Shown here one piece after another: positions 49,556 to 60,523 of a stretch of 64,000 nucleotides of DNA; positions within the stretch are counted from its first letter, which is position 1; every line of letters begins with the position of its first letter. The stretch is from Ischnura elegans (Eukaryota; Arthropoda; Insecta; Odonata; Coenagrionidae), in assembly GCF_921293095.1 (NCBI RefSeq), contig NC_060259.1:24311812-24375811 (forward strand). Direction: 5' to 3'. The notes below the pieces were generated by a model. It was given only the letters and a program-made list of their open reading frames with translations, was not told the origin of the DNA and did not search any database. The translations under genes and the position numbers were made by a program.

Positions 49556-50480
49556 ATGGAAAACAAACCCATAAAGAGTATATCACTGGCCATCGCCTTG
49601 TGGAACGCAAACGGCGTAATAAAGAACAAACCGTCCGAACTGAAAATGTCTCTGTATAGGAATCATGTAAATATTTGTTTTTTTCCTCGGAGATAATGCT
49701 CAACGATGACGGAGATATGAGCATAGATGGCTACGTCGCGACGCGTCGTCTATAGACGTGACAATGAGAGTACCCATAGAAGCAAAGGTTTAGGAGGGAT
49801 GGCAATTTTATTTGCGGACGGGATAAAATTAAGTATCTTACTCTATGACGATCTCCTATAGTTAGAAGCAATAGGAGTGATTATTGAGAAAAAACGGAAA
49901 CATAAAGCTGTACTCGTGCTATTTAAGCCCTTCGGAAGAATTTGAAGAAAACGATTTCAACAAATTACTCGACGATGATACTTCAACTCTGATCGACGGG
50001 GATTTTAATAGTTAACATACTGAATGGAATTACCCAAACAATAGAAATGGTAAAAAAAACTCATAAAATATATTGATGAGAGAGGACTGCGTACGCTCCA
50101 ATATAACCAACACGAGCATTTGGGCAAGTTATTTGCGATAAAAGGAAAAATTTACGGCTACATGAAATCGTACATTCAAAATAGTGTGACGAGTGACCAC
50201 TATCCTGTCATGATAATGATTGGCACGAGACTTATTTTAGAACCTGACATTTGATTACGCTTTTTCTACTACCTAGCTAACTGGTAATCTCAAGAAGAAC
50301 TTAAGCCCCATTTTTCCCGGGACGAAAGCCGATCTTGCTTTGATGGCCCAATTCTTGGGCAACGTCATCAGTGAGGCAATGAGCAAAGCAATGACGAAAA
50401 AGAAAAATCCAAGTGAAAACTTCCTTACTCTGCCGATGAATACCAAAGAAAAAATATAATAAAGAAACTACTCGAGAAGA
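49556..50480 (+). pseudogene. Jockey-type LINE ORF2, endonuclease remnant
   Basis: It begins IKSISLAIALWNANGVIKNK, like AP endonucleases, and goes on through GGMAILFADGIKLSIL and LIDGDFNS (GDFN motif) to about 50270. A linker (DLALMAQFLGNVISEAMSKA) is traceable to about 50480. Stops occur every 30-60 codons. RT is missing, so the element is cut before the polymerase. Confidence 0.78.
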
Positions 50481-50499
50481 AAACACCAAACAACAGGCA

Positions 50500-51032
50500 C
50501 AAAGCTACTAAAAAAATATATGGTATTCCGAAAACAAGGCGTGTATTAGCTTTCGTAACTGCCACTGGAGGACGAAGTTTTTTGACGTTCTATTTTTTTG
50601 TATGTGTGCGCCTCAGTAATTCGTCAACTACTCGTCAGTCGAGTGTGTGGAATATGGCAGTTCAACAGTATATGGCAAATTTTTCCGCAAGCATTTTCGA
50701 CACCTATTATTATTGCAGTTGTTAAATATAATATTTGTAGCTATAAAAATGTAAATTTCAGTTATGAATTTCAAGTTTAAGCAATATTGTCTTTCTTCAT
50801 GATAAGTAAAAGTCTCCTTCTAATAATTTTTTTTTTGCTTGAAGTCTCATAAAAAAACCAATGAGGGTGACAGCCGTATTCTCTCGTTAGAATCTCTGAT
50901 TTGAATTTTGAACGCCTGTGGCCTGAGTTTTTGTGGTTGTTTCGTAATTCTATAGCGAAATCGAAGAATTTCGGCGATTGCTAGCGTTTATCGCATCTTA
51001 ATAGATCTTCAAAATCTAGAGTATCGTTTGAA
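50500..51032. other. Spacer with no recognised feature
   Basis: AT-rich sequence between the end of the Jockey remnant and the first THAP exon. A 60-codon plus frame at 50598 has no support. It may hold the promoter and terminus of the P-type element, but I cannot point to inverted repeats. Confidence 0.35.
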
Positions 51033-54000
51033 ATGCGTGACTCTTGCGCAGTTAAGGACTGCCCTTCCAAGGGTTGTACATTTTTTATGTTTTCCACGTA
51101 CAGTAGCTAGGTAAGTCACATTCATTTTTTATTGCATTTGCTGTCATATGTTGTGAAATATTTTTCTCAAGAACGTCATTGTTGGATATTTAATTTCTCT
51201 TTAGGAGAACAGTGACTAGTCAGTTTATTGCCTCTGAAATGATAATGACCTATCTTTTCCACGAGTATGTATATGACTGTTAAGAATGTCAAATCCATAT
51301 GAAGTTCATCTGCTTGAAGCGATTATTATGAAATTCCAGGGATTGCAAAAAGGAATACGTGATTTGTTACAATGCTTAGCTTACTTCCATCCTTTGCTTG
51401 TCACTCTAATGTTATGCTTCTATGGGCTTGCACGAAATGTCCATACTCGGTGATTTGAAGTTACTATATATTAGAATTACTGTTTGCGGTATGAAATTGT
51501 TATTTGCATGCTGATCTGGATAAAGTCTCATGATAACTCAAAAATAATTAAAGTGCAATATTGAAGATATCTCTCTTATCGTCATTCTTGGCAAAGCACT
51601 TTGTAACAGTGAGGTACTTATAGATAGAAGTGAGTTCTCGAAAATAAAGTCCCTCTCATAAGCACTATATAAACCAATGTAAAAGTGATTGCTCAAGCAT
51701 ATGGCATTATTTTACTAGTTTGTTGGCGTAGTTCTATCATTCCATTGCTGATGAACGTTTTGGTTTTGAATTACTAGGTTTTGAAATATTTTCTATTTAG
51801 AATGGTTCTTGTAGAAAGTGGTAAGTTTCCAACACTGAGGAATAATGCATAAGAAAGCCACAGGAATGTTATTAATATGTAACATTATGTATGTTAATTG
51901 TTGTAAATTTTTTGTGGTAACATGCTGGTGAGTGTAAATTAAGCATGTTATTACAAGCAACAGGAATCACTTAATAATAATTTGTTGTCAGCCTCCCAAT
52001 CATGCAATGCAGTGTTCCATTGCATGTGTACTACCTGCCTTTGTGTGATTTAAGGTTCGTGGTGACAATTTCTTTTTTGCATATAATGATCGTGATTGAA
52101 AGAGCTGAAAATGGCGGGATTTGTGTGGCAATCTTAAATTGCTTGGGAAAGATGTTGCCAAACTTTATTTCGATTATCGAGTTTGTGAACGGCATTTTTT
52201 CCGGGAACAGTTCACTAAAGGAAGTCGCCTCAGAACGAATGCTATCGAAAACGAGAGGGAAGTGGATGCCGATGACACGGGAGCCCCAATTTTAAGATCG
52301 GAATTTGATGCGGCCGTAAGAGACCTCAGGATAAATAAAGCGTCTGGCATTGATGACATTCCTGCAGAACTAATTAAAAATTCAGGAGAGAAGACGTTGA
52401 ACCAGCTATATAAAATCATTAGTGAAATGTATACGACAGGTGAGATACCAAAGGATTTCGAGAGGAACATTATAATCCCTATTACTAAGAAGAAAGGAGC
52501 GGAGAAGTGCAAAGATTTTAGGACCATAAGCCTTACTACACATGCGTCAAAGATACTGACAAGGATCATCTATAGAAGAATAGAACGAAAAGCAGAAGAG
52601 TACTTGGATGAGGACCAATTTGGATTCAGAAAAAACAAAGGCACAAGGGAAGCAATATTGGCCCTAAGACTGCTCATAGAGAAGAGAATGGAAAAGAACA
52701 AGCCAACATTCGTTGCGTTTGTGGACTTAGAGAAAGCATTTGACAACGTGGATTGGAGCACAATGCTTGGAATCCTAAAGGAAATTGGGGTTCTTTATAA
52801 TTACAGAAGAATCATCCACAGTTTATACAAAAACCAAGTAGCCGTGATAAAATCAGGGCCCAGCTGTGAAGAAGCAAGAATTAAGAAAGGAGTGCGACAA
52901 GGTTGTACATTGTCACCCGTAATTTTCAACGTTTACATTGAAAAAGCCATTAATGAAATCAAAGAAAAGGAATTGGGAGTGAATATCCATGGAGAAAAAA
53001 TTAACATGCTAAGATTTGCCGATGACATAGCCGTTATAGCAGAAATAGAGAAGGATTTGAAAAATATTCTCGTTAATATGGGAAGGGTAATGAGTAGATA
53101 TCAACTGAAAATAAGCACGAAGACAACCAAGATCTTAGTATGCAGCAGAAGAGAAGAAGTCAAGACCAACATTAAAATAGGGAGGCAAAAACTGATAGAA
53201 GTGGATGAATTCTGTTATTTGGGAAGCAAGATAACTAGTGACGGGAGAAGCAAGAAAGAAATTATCAGCAGAATAGCCCAGGCGAAGAGAGTTTTCCACC
53301 AAAAGAGAGACCTGCTTACAGCGGGAAACTTAAATATGGAAGTAAAGAAACAATTTATAAGAACTTACATCTGGAGTATGCTCCTATACGGAAGTTAGGC
53401 ATGGACAATGACCGCAGCGGAGAAAGCAAGAATAGAGGCCTTTGAAATGTGGTGCTACAGAAGAATGATGAAAATCAAATAGATCGACCGAGTTAGTAAC
53501 GAGGAAGTCCTAAGAAGGGTAGGAGAGAAGAGAAGCCTCATGAAAACCTTAATAAGAAGACGGAACAACCTTATAGGCCACATCTTGAGACATGATGGCC
53601 TGATGAAGACAATCGTCGAAGGACAAGTGGAAGGCAAGAATGGAAAAGGGAGACCCCGAACAAAACATATGGAACAAGTAAAGAGAGATGTGAAAGAGAA
53701 GAAATACGTAGGTGTGAAAAGATTAGCTGATAGGAGAACTGATTGGAGAGCTGTGTCAAACCAATCCTAGGATTGTTGACCAGTGATGATGAGTTCACTA
53801 ATGATTTAATGAACAGATTAAATTTGAATGATTTCCCATCACTTTTCCTGCCATCTGCTGTATCAGCTCGAATTACTGATGGATGTATGGAAGTGGAAAA
53901 TGCTGTATGCATGTCTAGTGAATGCCTTACTGATGAAGCTTGCGTTCCAAAGCCTTGCACTTCTGCCTCTACTGCATGGACTTCTGGGGCACCTTCTCTG

Positions 54001-55660
54001 GAAATCCTCACTTACCCCCTCTGCTCGCAAGGCTCCCTCTGGTACATTATCTGTCAAGGGGCGTGTCCGTATTCTGAAGGACTTTGGAATATCTCCATTG
54101 GACATTACACCCCGCAAAAAGTGCTTATGCCAGGAATTTTGCAAGAAAAGGAAGAAGGTTAAAAGATTGAAGAAGGTGGCATTGGGAGTGAGAAGGAAAA
54201 ATAAGCAGAGCCTTCAGGAGGCTCAGAAAAGGGTTATACAGGGTATGGAGGCAGCTTTTTCAGCAGCTGGTTTTGCCCTCATAAGATCAGTTGTGAATGA
54301 GGCTCAGAAGCAGCCCAAAGGGAAGGGTGGTCTTTGGGCTCAAAAGTTGTCGCCTTGTCACTGCTGAAGAAGGGACCCAGGGCATACAGACACTTACGGA
54401 GCCTATTTCCATTGCCCTCCAAAAATACTCTTCTTCCTCTTTTAAATTCTATCCCTTTGACACCGGTGTGAATGCTGAGGTGTTCAATCAACTAAGGGAA
54501 AGTGTCATAAATTTCAAGGATAAGGAGAAGGTTTGCACTTTGATTTTTGATGCAATGTCCCTTAAATTCCAACTAACATAGAATTCTAAAAAGGATCTGA
54601 CTTATGGATTTGTGGATAGAGGTTCTCAGGGTCGTGCTCATGTTGTTGCTGGACAGACTTAATGTTTCTTGTTAGAGGAGTGGCAGGCCACTGGAAACAT
54701 CCAGTCGCTTACTACTTTAGTGACACAGCCACCCGCTCTGATGTACTGAAAGACCTCATAATGGGTGTCATTCTAGCCCTAAAAAGCATTGGGTTAAAAG
54801 TTGTGGCCACAATCTGTGACATGGGGAGAAAAATGCCAGAGCACTTAACCTGCTTGGGGTTAATTATTGTGAACCCTTTTTTAATTGTGATGGTGATACC
54901 ATTTACACAATATTTCATCCTCCTCACCTTCTAAAGTGCTACAGGAATCTCTTCCTCAAGTATGACATTCTCGTTAGTGGCGCTTGCAGGCATTCTCGTC
55001 CCAATGCGTGCATCATGGTCGCATATACGGGCTCTTGCTGAGGATTCAGCAGTCGCCAGTCCTTACCATCCGTAAGTCAACCTAAACTGATAAAAGTTAC
55101 TTTGTCATTGGAATGAGAAACTGCGATATTATATGCGATTAATTTATTAATACCACATTGTAGCTTAGACAAATTAATGTAAAGAGTCCGCATATATCAT
55201 ATTTTGCATATTGCTTAACATGAACTGAATTTCAACAACTTTTTCTCTCATTCATTATATAATTTGCATTTTAGTGTCTCTAGGCTAACAGAGAAGCACC
55301 TTAATCCGAATGCATTCCAAAAGATGAAGGTATCATATGCTGCACAGGTATATAGTCGGACTGTTGGAAGCGGAATTGAGACCATGGTTGCGAAAGGTAT
55401 GCAAGTCATTTCAGGAGTTTTCAGTTTATTGTTATTAAAACTAACGTGTAATTTATAACTTAATCTCTTCGTTTTCTCTCATTAATTAATGTAGGGAATC
55501 TTGGTGTAGATGCCCTTGCTACTTCGCAGCATATTTTAGAGCTAGATCGTCTCTTTGACAGCTTCAATGGTGATGTAACGAATATTGGATGAAAAAAGAT
55601 TTTAAAACATCCTTTAAGTGATGGTAGTGCCCACATTGAGTATTGGCAGGAAGCCATTAC
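51033..55660 (+). pseudogene. THAP/P-element-like transposase gene with introns, split by a LINE
   Basis: Exon 1 (51033-51111) reads MRDSCAVKDCPSKGC, the start of a THAP zinc finger, then a GTAAGT donor. The second part (about 52100-52245) gives FDYRVCERHF and RLRTNAI, the end of the THAP domain. An RTE-like LINE interrupts it. From 53786: LLTSDDEFTNDLMNRL, a basic coiled-coil segment, then IFDAMSLKFQ (catalytic Asp), TYGFVDRG and FLVRGVAGHWKHPVAYYFSD with ICDMG (second Asp), and PPHLLKCYRNLFLKYDIL. GT-AG introns at about 55073-55274 and 55399-55495 separate LNPNAFQKMKVSYAAQVYSR and HILELDRLFDSFNGD. P-type transposases cut and paste DNA as THAP-guided enzymes. Stops near 54580 and 54660 and frameshifts kill it. 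Confidence 0.87.
52246..53790 (+). mobile_element. RTE-like LINE, 5'-truncated, inside the THAP gene
   Basis: The frame begins in DTGAPILRSEFDAAV, just before the RT, so the endonuclease is absent. RT motifs follow: GIDDIPAELIKNSGE, TISLTTHASKILTRI, DQFGFRKNKGTREAI, AFVDLEKAFDNVDW, GVRQGCTLSPVIFN and the catalytic FADD. The C terminus (IEAFEMWCYRRMM, GQVEGKNGKGRPRTK, WRAVSNQS) and a GTGATGATGA-like tail are present. Two in-frame TAG codons (53396 and 53479) break it. It is assigned to RTE-like LINEs from the C terminus and tail; the exact clade is not proven. Confidence 0.85.
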
Positions 55661-55839
55661 ACAAAAATGTCACGTATAGTTGTTTATATTTTTTTTGACA
55701 TTTCACAAACAGTGTATATTGTATATTCTTGGTACTGTAAACGTTTGTCTAATATTTTATTATATGCTTGCATTGACGTTATCGAGTGGTTAGGTGGAAG
55801 AGGGGACTTTCCAGTCTCAACCTCGCCCGAATAAAGGCA

Positions 55840-55841
<2 letters not shown>

Positions 55842-55870
<29 letters not shown>
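55842..55870. repeat. (TTA)n microsatellite at the R4 3' side
   Basis: About nine to ten TTA repeats, preceded by GCCCGAATAAAGGCATT, which itself resembles the 3' end of another element. In R4/Dong orientation this is (TAA)n, the known target of Dong-type elements. Confidence 0.9.
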
Positions 55871-58800
55871 TTCATTTTTCCCTCTTGCTATCTTACAAGG
55901 ATTTTTCACAGTGAACGGACCAAGTCAAGTTCAGCTGTGTTTTGTTATTACTTCCGTAATTATTCTATTGAAAGGAACCGTCGGACAATATGACAGGTGT
56001 CCAGGATGACTGACTTTTGTATTTTTGGTAGAGTTTTCTCCAAGTTTAGCTTTTTTAGCTGGTGTAGAACTTCGCACGGTGTGATTCCTGTTGTTGTTAT
56101 CACTATTGGGCATATATCTACTGACTGCATCTTCCACAAGGCTTTGATCTCTGCTGCAAGTTCTGCATATTTGTTAATTTTGGTGGATTGTGCTTTCTGT
56201 ACATTATGGTTTAAGGGAATTGTCACGTCTATGAGGGTAGTGTGCCGTTTTATTTTGTCTATTATAACTATGTCCGGTCTATTGTTTTTAATTGCTCGGT
56301 CAGTTTTTATTTCTGCATTCCAGTATAGTTTGCACTCATTGTTTTCCATAACATCAGGTGGATGGTATTTGTAGTATGGTTCATCGGTGTCCAGGATTCT
56401 ATTTTTTCTTACCAGTTCTTGGTGCATGATTTTAGCTACATTGTCATGTCTACTGGTATATTCATTTGCTGCTAGAGCCGTGCAACTTCCCATAATATGC
56501 TCTATTGTCTCAGATTGGTTCTTACATCTTCTGCACTGATCGCTGTTTATAATTTCTTTTAATATGAACTTTCTGTAGTTCCTCGTCAATATTATGCGAT
56601 CTTGAATGGCCCTCATAAATCCGATTGTTTCCCCATATATATTCCCTTGTTTCAACCATATATTTGAAGCCTCTTTATCTATGTGCGGCATGTTTAACTG
56701 ATGAGGATGTTGCCCATGAAGCTCTTTACTTTTCCATTGATTGATTAGTTGTTCTGTAGTTTGATTCGGGATGTCTAGTTCACGGTTGCTTAGATGTAGT
56801 GGTGTGTAGTGAGTGTCTGTTTTACATACTATTTCGAAAAGTTTGCATTTGACTCCTTTGCCATAGAAGTATTGTCTTAGATCAGCAATTTGCTTATAGT
56901 GAAGCTGTACAGCATCAAGAATACCAAGTCCTCCTTCATGTGTGGGAAGTATTACTCTTTCTGTGGAGCTCTTTGGGTGGTGTAAACGGTGTTTTGTAAG
57001 AAGGGTTCTCACAATTCTGTTTATTTCATTAAGATCGGTCAAGGTCCATTTGATAATTCCAAAGGTATAGAGAAGGATTGGTATTGCAAAAGTATTGATG
57101 GCTTTTACTTTATTCCGCCCGTGAAGTTCCGTTTTCAGGATATTTTCTATTCTGCTGCTAAGTTCTTTCTTTATGTTGTCTTTTAACTGTGTATGGGGTA
57201 TGCCCATTAGTTGGGCAATGCCTAGATATCGGTAACTTTCGGTTTCTTTAAGGTTTTCTATTAAAGTATTTTCATCGAGGGTATAACCATCTGTGGCTGT
57301 TAGTTTTCCCCTCTGTAGATGAATGGATTTGCATTTGTCTATACCGAATTCCATTCTGACGCCTTTAGTAAAATTGTTAGTTATGGTTAGCAGTTTTTGT
57401 AACTGCATGGGCGAGTTCCCGTACAGCTTCAAGTCATTCATGTATAACAGATGATTTAGGGTGTAGTTGTTGTTTTTCGGGCTTGTGGCTATCTTAAACC
57501 CATAACCTGTATGGTTCAGTGTTTTACTTAGAGGGTTTAGACACATACAAAACCATAGAGCACTGAGGGAGTCGCCTTGGAATATCCCTTTGCGGAAGTA
57601 TATTGTTCTAGACTGCTGCATTCCATTTGTTGTGTTCAATTTAATTGTTGTTGACCATTTTTGCATTATCAGTTCAAGGAAGGCTAATATATTTGGGGCA
57701 ATTTTATATATTTTAAGTACCTCCAGTAAGTAAGAGTGAGGTATCGAGTCAAAAGCTTTTTTATAGTCTATGTAAGTTATGCTTAAGTTTCGCTGTTTCT
57801 TCAGGGCCTGTTGCGTTACTATGGAGTCTATTATTAATTGGTCTTTGCATCCTTTTGAAAATTTGTAGCAGCCTTTTTGCTCTTCTGTCATTATTTTTTG
57901 CGCATCGAGGTGAGCTTGGATTTTATTGGTGAGTATTGAAGTAAGTAGTTTGTACATGGTTGGTAGGCAGGTTATTGGTCGGTAGTTTGCAGGATCTGTA
58001 TTTGCATCGTTTTTGGGAAGGAGAAAAGTGCATCCTCTAACCAAAAACTCAGGAGTATCTATTGGTTTCTGTAATATATGGCAAAATATTCTTGCTATGG
58101 TGGCATGCAAAGCAGTGAATTTTTTAATCCAGAAGTTCTGAAGTTTGTCCGGGCCAGGTGATTTCCAGTTTAGTGTTTTGCAAATGGCCTCCTGAACGTC
58201 GTGTTCTGTTATTCTGACTGATGGCATATCTTTTACATCAGCGACCCTGTTTCGTTCTTCACAGAGTGTCTCGGTGTTGTTGTCGTGTGTATCTGTTTTT
58301 TCCCATAAATTAGACCAATATTCTGTTAAGTGTGCTATGGGGGGATATTCGGTTTGCGTTTTACTTTTTGCGTTCATTAAATTTCTATAGAATTGCTTTT
58401 CGTTCTTTTGGAAGAGATTATTTTGGCGCTTCCTCTCTGTACATTTTTTGTATCTCCTTAGCCTTTTAGAGTAGACGGCCAGTTGCTGCGAGTACTTATC
58501 AATTACCTCTGTGATCTTCTGAGCAGAAAGATCTTCCTCACGAGCAGGATAAATTATCTGCTTGACTTTTTGGAGCAGTTTTCTTGTATGTGTTCCTCTT
58601 TTATATTGTGTTAGCTGGCCCAGTATCTTCCGTATGTTTTCAATCCGATTCGTTAATCTTTTCTCCCATGGGGGAGCTGACTCAGTCTTCGGCTTACGTC
58701 TTCCATTGAAAGTGTCCACCTTCATGTTTAGTGATGTGACTGTGCATATTGCAGCACAGTACAAAAGCAGTTGAAGTTCTTCTATGCTATTGCAGTTCGA

Positions 58801-59816
58801 AGCTTGATTTGGAAGTATGTTATTATTGATGTATTCCATTATTCGAATCGCTTTATTAGATGTTGTGATCTTTGGAATGTAGGGTCTAAGTGTGGGATCG
58901 GTTCCAAAGTATTTCTCCTTTGTTTCATAAAAATTGCGCAAGATAATTTTTTCTTCCTCATTATCACTTTCCTTATCCTGTAATGTAACTGGATCCATCT
59001 CTGGAGTTATTTCTCTTTCTTGTTCGATCAAGGTGTTGATACCTTCTGTTGTGCTCACGTTTTCCTGGTTCGCGTTATCACTTTCGATTTGTGCTTTGAT
59101 TCTATTCAGCTCAAGATTGGAGAGAAGGTTGCGCGTGACTATTGCTCTTCTCCTATCTGCAAGGTTCTGTTCCGAGATTCTACCGGCCAATTCAGAGTGT
59201 GCATTTATAAATAACTGTAGCATCCTGGATCTATATCTTATCAAATCGGTCTCCATTTTAGTACTGATGTAGTAGCAACGCATGACTTCTTCATTGAGGC
59301 TAGTAGTCCATTCAATACGTTGCCTCGGTCTACCTGCTTTTGTGGTTGCTTGAGTTCTATCAGGCAAAGCACGTTCAGCAGGAGAGGTAAGTGGTTGTTG
59401 GTTTCCCTCAATTTCGGTGGCAGTAGTATTTTCGGGTGTCCCGATGAGTGCCTGCCACAGCGCATTCTCATCACTGGTGGTCCGTATGCTGTCAGGTCCA
59501 GCACCAGCTCCAGACCTGCCCTGGCGATCCCCAGGCAGCGACCCTTTCCGAGGCAAATTAATATTCTCCATATCCAAAATGTATGGGTGTAGCTTTTTAT
59601 ACCTACAGCCAGGTTTATAATGCAGCCGGTCCTCACATGGACAACAGACGCTGACCAGGACGCCGCCCAATGTGGGAACAGACACGTCTGGATTTTGGGT
59701 TCCGTTTTGGTCCGCGGGTGGTATTTTATTTCCCACCTACCCTGCATATCTGCCGAGCATTCCCCTATCCGCCACCTGGGGACGCGCCCGATGGGGGACG
59801 GAAAACCCCACACGGG
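55871..59816 (-). mobile_element. R4/Dong-type non-LTR retrotransposon
   Basis: About 3.9 kb, with a short leader starting ACCCGTGTGGGGTTTTCC at 59816, one long ORF, and a 3' UTR ending at (TAA)n. The 60-base stretch (TTA)nTTCATTTTTCCC...GTGAAC occurs at both ends (55856-55918 and 59817-59877). Either it is the element's own 3' end, present upstream as a 5'-truncated neighbour, or it is a long target duplication. The restriction-like endonuclease layout and TAA target fit the R4/Dong clade. Confidence 0.88.
55960..59736 (-). CDS. R4/Dong-type LINE protein, full length, with altered catalytic motif
   Basis: An uninterrupted 1,258-codon frame. Residues 130-230 hold a conserved N-terminal domain (WTTSLNEEVMRCYYISTKME). 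The RT runs from about 500 to 830: WKSPGPDKLQNFWIKKF, NYRPITCLPTMYKLLT, MTEEQKGCYKFSKGCKDQL, YIDYKKAFDSIPHSYL and IFQGDSLSALWFCMCLNPLS. The catalytic box reads YMNDLKL where YMDD is expected, so the first Asp of the pair is Asn. The C terminus has the CCHC motif CRRCKNQSETIEHIMGSC and a restriction-like endonuclease core (RPDIVIIDK then TLIDVTIP). The ATG at 59736 is the first in frame; a later start at 59570 is possible. One base change separates it from an apparently active enzyme. Confidence 0.93.
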   Translation of the reverse strand: MGNKIPPADQNGTQNPDVSVPTLGGVLVSVCCPCEDRLHYKPGCRYKKLHPYILDMENINLPRKGSLPGDRQGRSGAGAGPDSIRTTSDENALWQALIGTPENTTATEIEGNQQPLTSPAERALPDRTQATTKAGRPRQRIEWTTSLNEEVMRCYYISTKMETDLIRYRSRMLQLFINAHSELAGRISEQNLADRRRAIVTRNLLSNLELNRIKAQIESDNANQENVSTTEGINTLIEQEREITPEMDPVTLQDKESDNEEEKIILRNFYETKEKYFGTDPTLRPYIPKITTSNKAIRIMEYINNNILPNQASNCNSIEELQLLLYCAAICTVTSLNMKVDTFNGRRKPKTESAPPWEKRLTNRIENIRKILGQLTQYKRGTHTRKLLQKVKQIIYPAREEDLSAQKITEVIDKYSQQLAVYSKRLRRYKKCTERKRQNNLFQKNEKQFYRNLMNAKSKTQTEYPPIAHLTEYWSNLWEKTDTHDNNTETLCEERNRVADVKDMPSVRITEHDVQEAICKTLNWKSPGPDKLQNFWIKKFTALHATIARIFCHILQKPIDTPEFLVRGCTFLLPKNDANTDPANYRPITCLPTMYKLLTSILTNKIQAHLDAQKIMTEEQKGCYKFSKGCKDQLIIDSIVTQQALKKQRNLSITYIDYKKAFDSIPHSYLLEVLKIYKIAPNILAFLELIMQKWSTTIKLNTTNGMQQSRTIYFRKGIFQGDSLSALWFCMCLNPLSKTLNHTGYGFKIATSPKNNNYTLNHLLYMNDLKLYGNSPMQLQKLLTITNNFTKGVRMEFGIDKCKSIHLQRGKLTATDGYTLDENTLIENLKETESYRYLGIAQLMGIPHTQLKDNIKKELSSRIENILKTELHGRNKVKAINTFAIPILLYTFGIIKWTLTDLNEINRIVRTLLTKHRLHHPKSSTERVILPTHEGGLGILDAVQLHYKQIADLRQYFYGKGVKCKLFEIVCKTDTHYTPLHLSNRELDIPNQTTEQLINQWKSKELHGQHPHQLNMPHIDKEASNIWLKQGNIYGETIGFMRAIQDRIILTRNYRKFILKEIINSDQCRRCKNQSETIEHIMGSCTALAANEYTSRHDNVAKIMHQELVRKNRILDTDEPYYKYHPPDVMENNECKLYWNAEIKTDRAIKNNRPDIVIIDKIKRHTTLIDVTIPLNHNVQKAQSTKINKYAELAAEIKALWKMQSVDICPIVITTTGITPCEVLHQLKKLNLEKTLPKIQKSVILDTCHIVRRFLSIE

Positions 59817-59877
59817 TTATTATTATTATTTTCATTTTTCCCTCTTGCTATCTTACAAGGATTTTTCACAGTGAACT
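59817..59877 (-). repeat. Second copy of the R4 3' tail or long target duplication
   Basis: Starts with four to five TTA repeats and continues TTCATTTTTCCCTCTTGCTA to GTGAAC, matching 55856-55918 exactly apart from repeat number. Sequence beyond differs from the element (TTAATGTTG here, GGACCAAGTC there). Confidence 0.85.
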
Positions 59878-60384
59878 TAATGTTGTCAGACAAAACTGTG
59901 GGAGCAATCACCATCCCAATCCCGAATAATTTGTTTCAGCTTTGAAGACAGCAGTCACCAATTGACTTCTATCCTGCAGGAGTAGTGGAAACACTGCTCC
60001 AGATACTTGCTCCCTTCTCAGTGACCTGAGAAATTTTTTGTGATGGTTCTTCTGTTGCCAGGGAGAACCCAAGTTATACTTTGGACTAAAAAACAAAAAA
60101 TTCAAGGTTGAACAATGTGGTTCATATATATTCTGTTATTGCAGCAGCAATATTGAGTCGAAATGAGTGTTACAATTGCTTGCACAATTTGACAACGTGC
60201 CCCCAGTGGATCTGGCAACATTTTCTATGCTATTTTTTTATAAAAGTAGCTTTGATTATACACCAAGTAATGGTCTTTTAGCTGCTATTGCTACTGGAAG
60301 TACACCACTATGCGATCACCTCAAAACTGCTGCTCATCTGCCTAATGTGTCCGCTTCATGTATATGATGGTATCATGTATGAAG
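59878..60384. other. Unassigned sequence
   Basis: Plus-strand frame 60167-60367 (66 codons: LLAQFDNVPPVDLATFSMLF) follows a TTCTGTTATTGCAG acceptor-like site and might be a last exon of the THAP-type gene, but the similarity is too weak to assign. Confidence 0.3.
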
Positions 60385-60500
60385 GTAAATCCGTACCCCA
60401 TCCCATCTAGTAGTGAATTAGAACTACTTTTAAGGGGAAAAAGTACTATACTGTCTTAGATATGAAGGATGGATTCTTTCAATTGGAGTTAGATGATGAA
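60385..60500 (+). mobile_element. Second Gypsy element, RT fragment (left half)
   Basis: An open 39-codon stretch reads VNPYPIPSSSELELLLRGKK, then YYTVLDMKDGFFQLELDDE, the RT finger region with the first catalytic Asp. It stops at GAA (60498-60500) where a 2.5-kb insertion starts. The continuation is at 63001. Its upstream part is lost. Confidence 0.85.
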
Positions 60501-60523
60501 CTCGCACGCTCCGCGCGCTAGTT

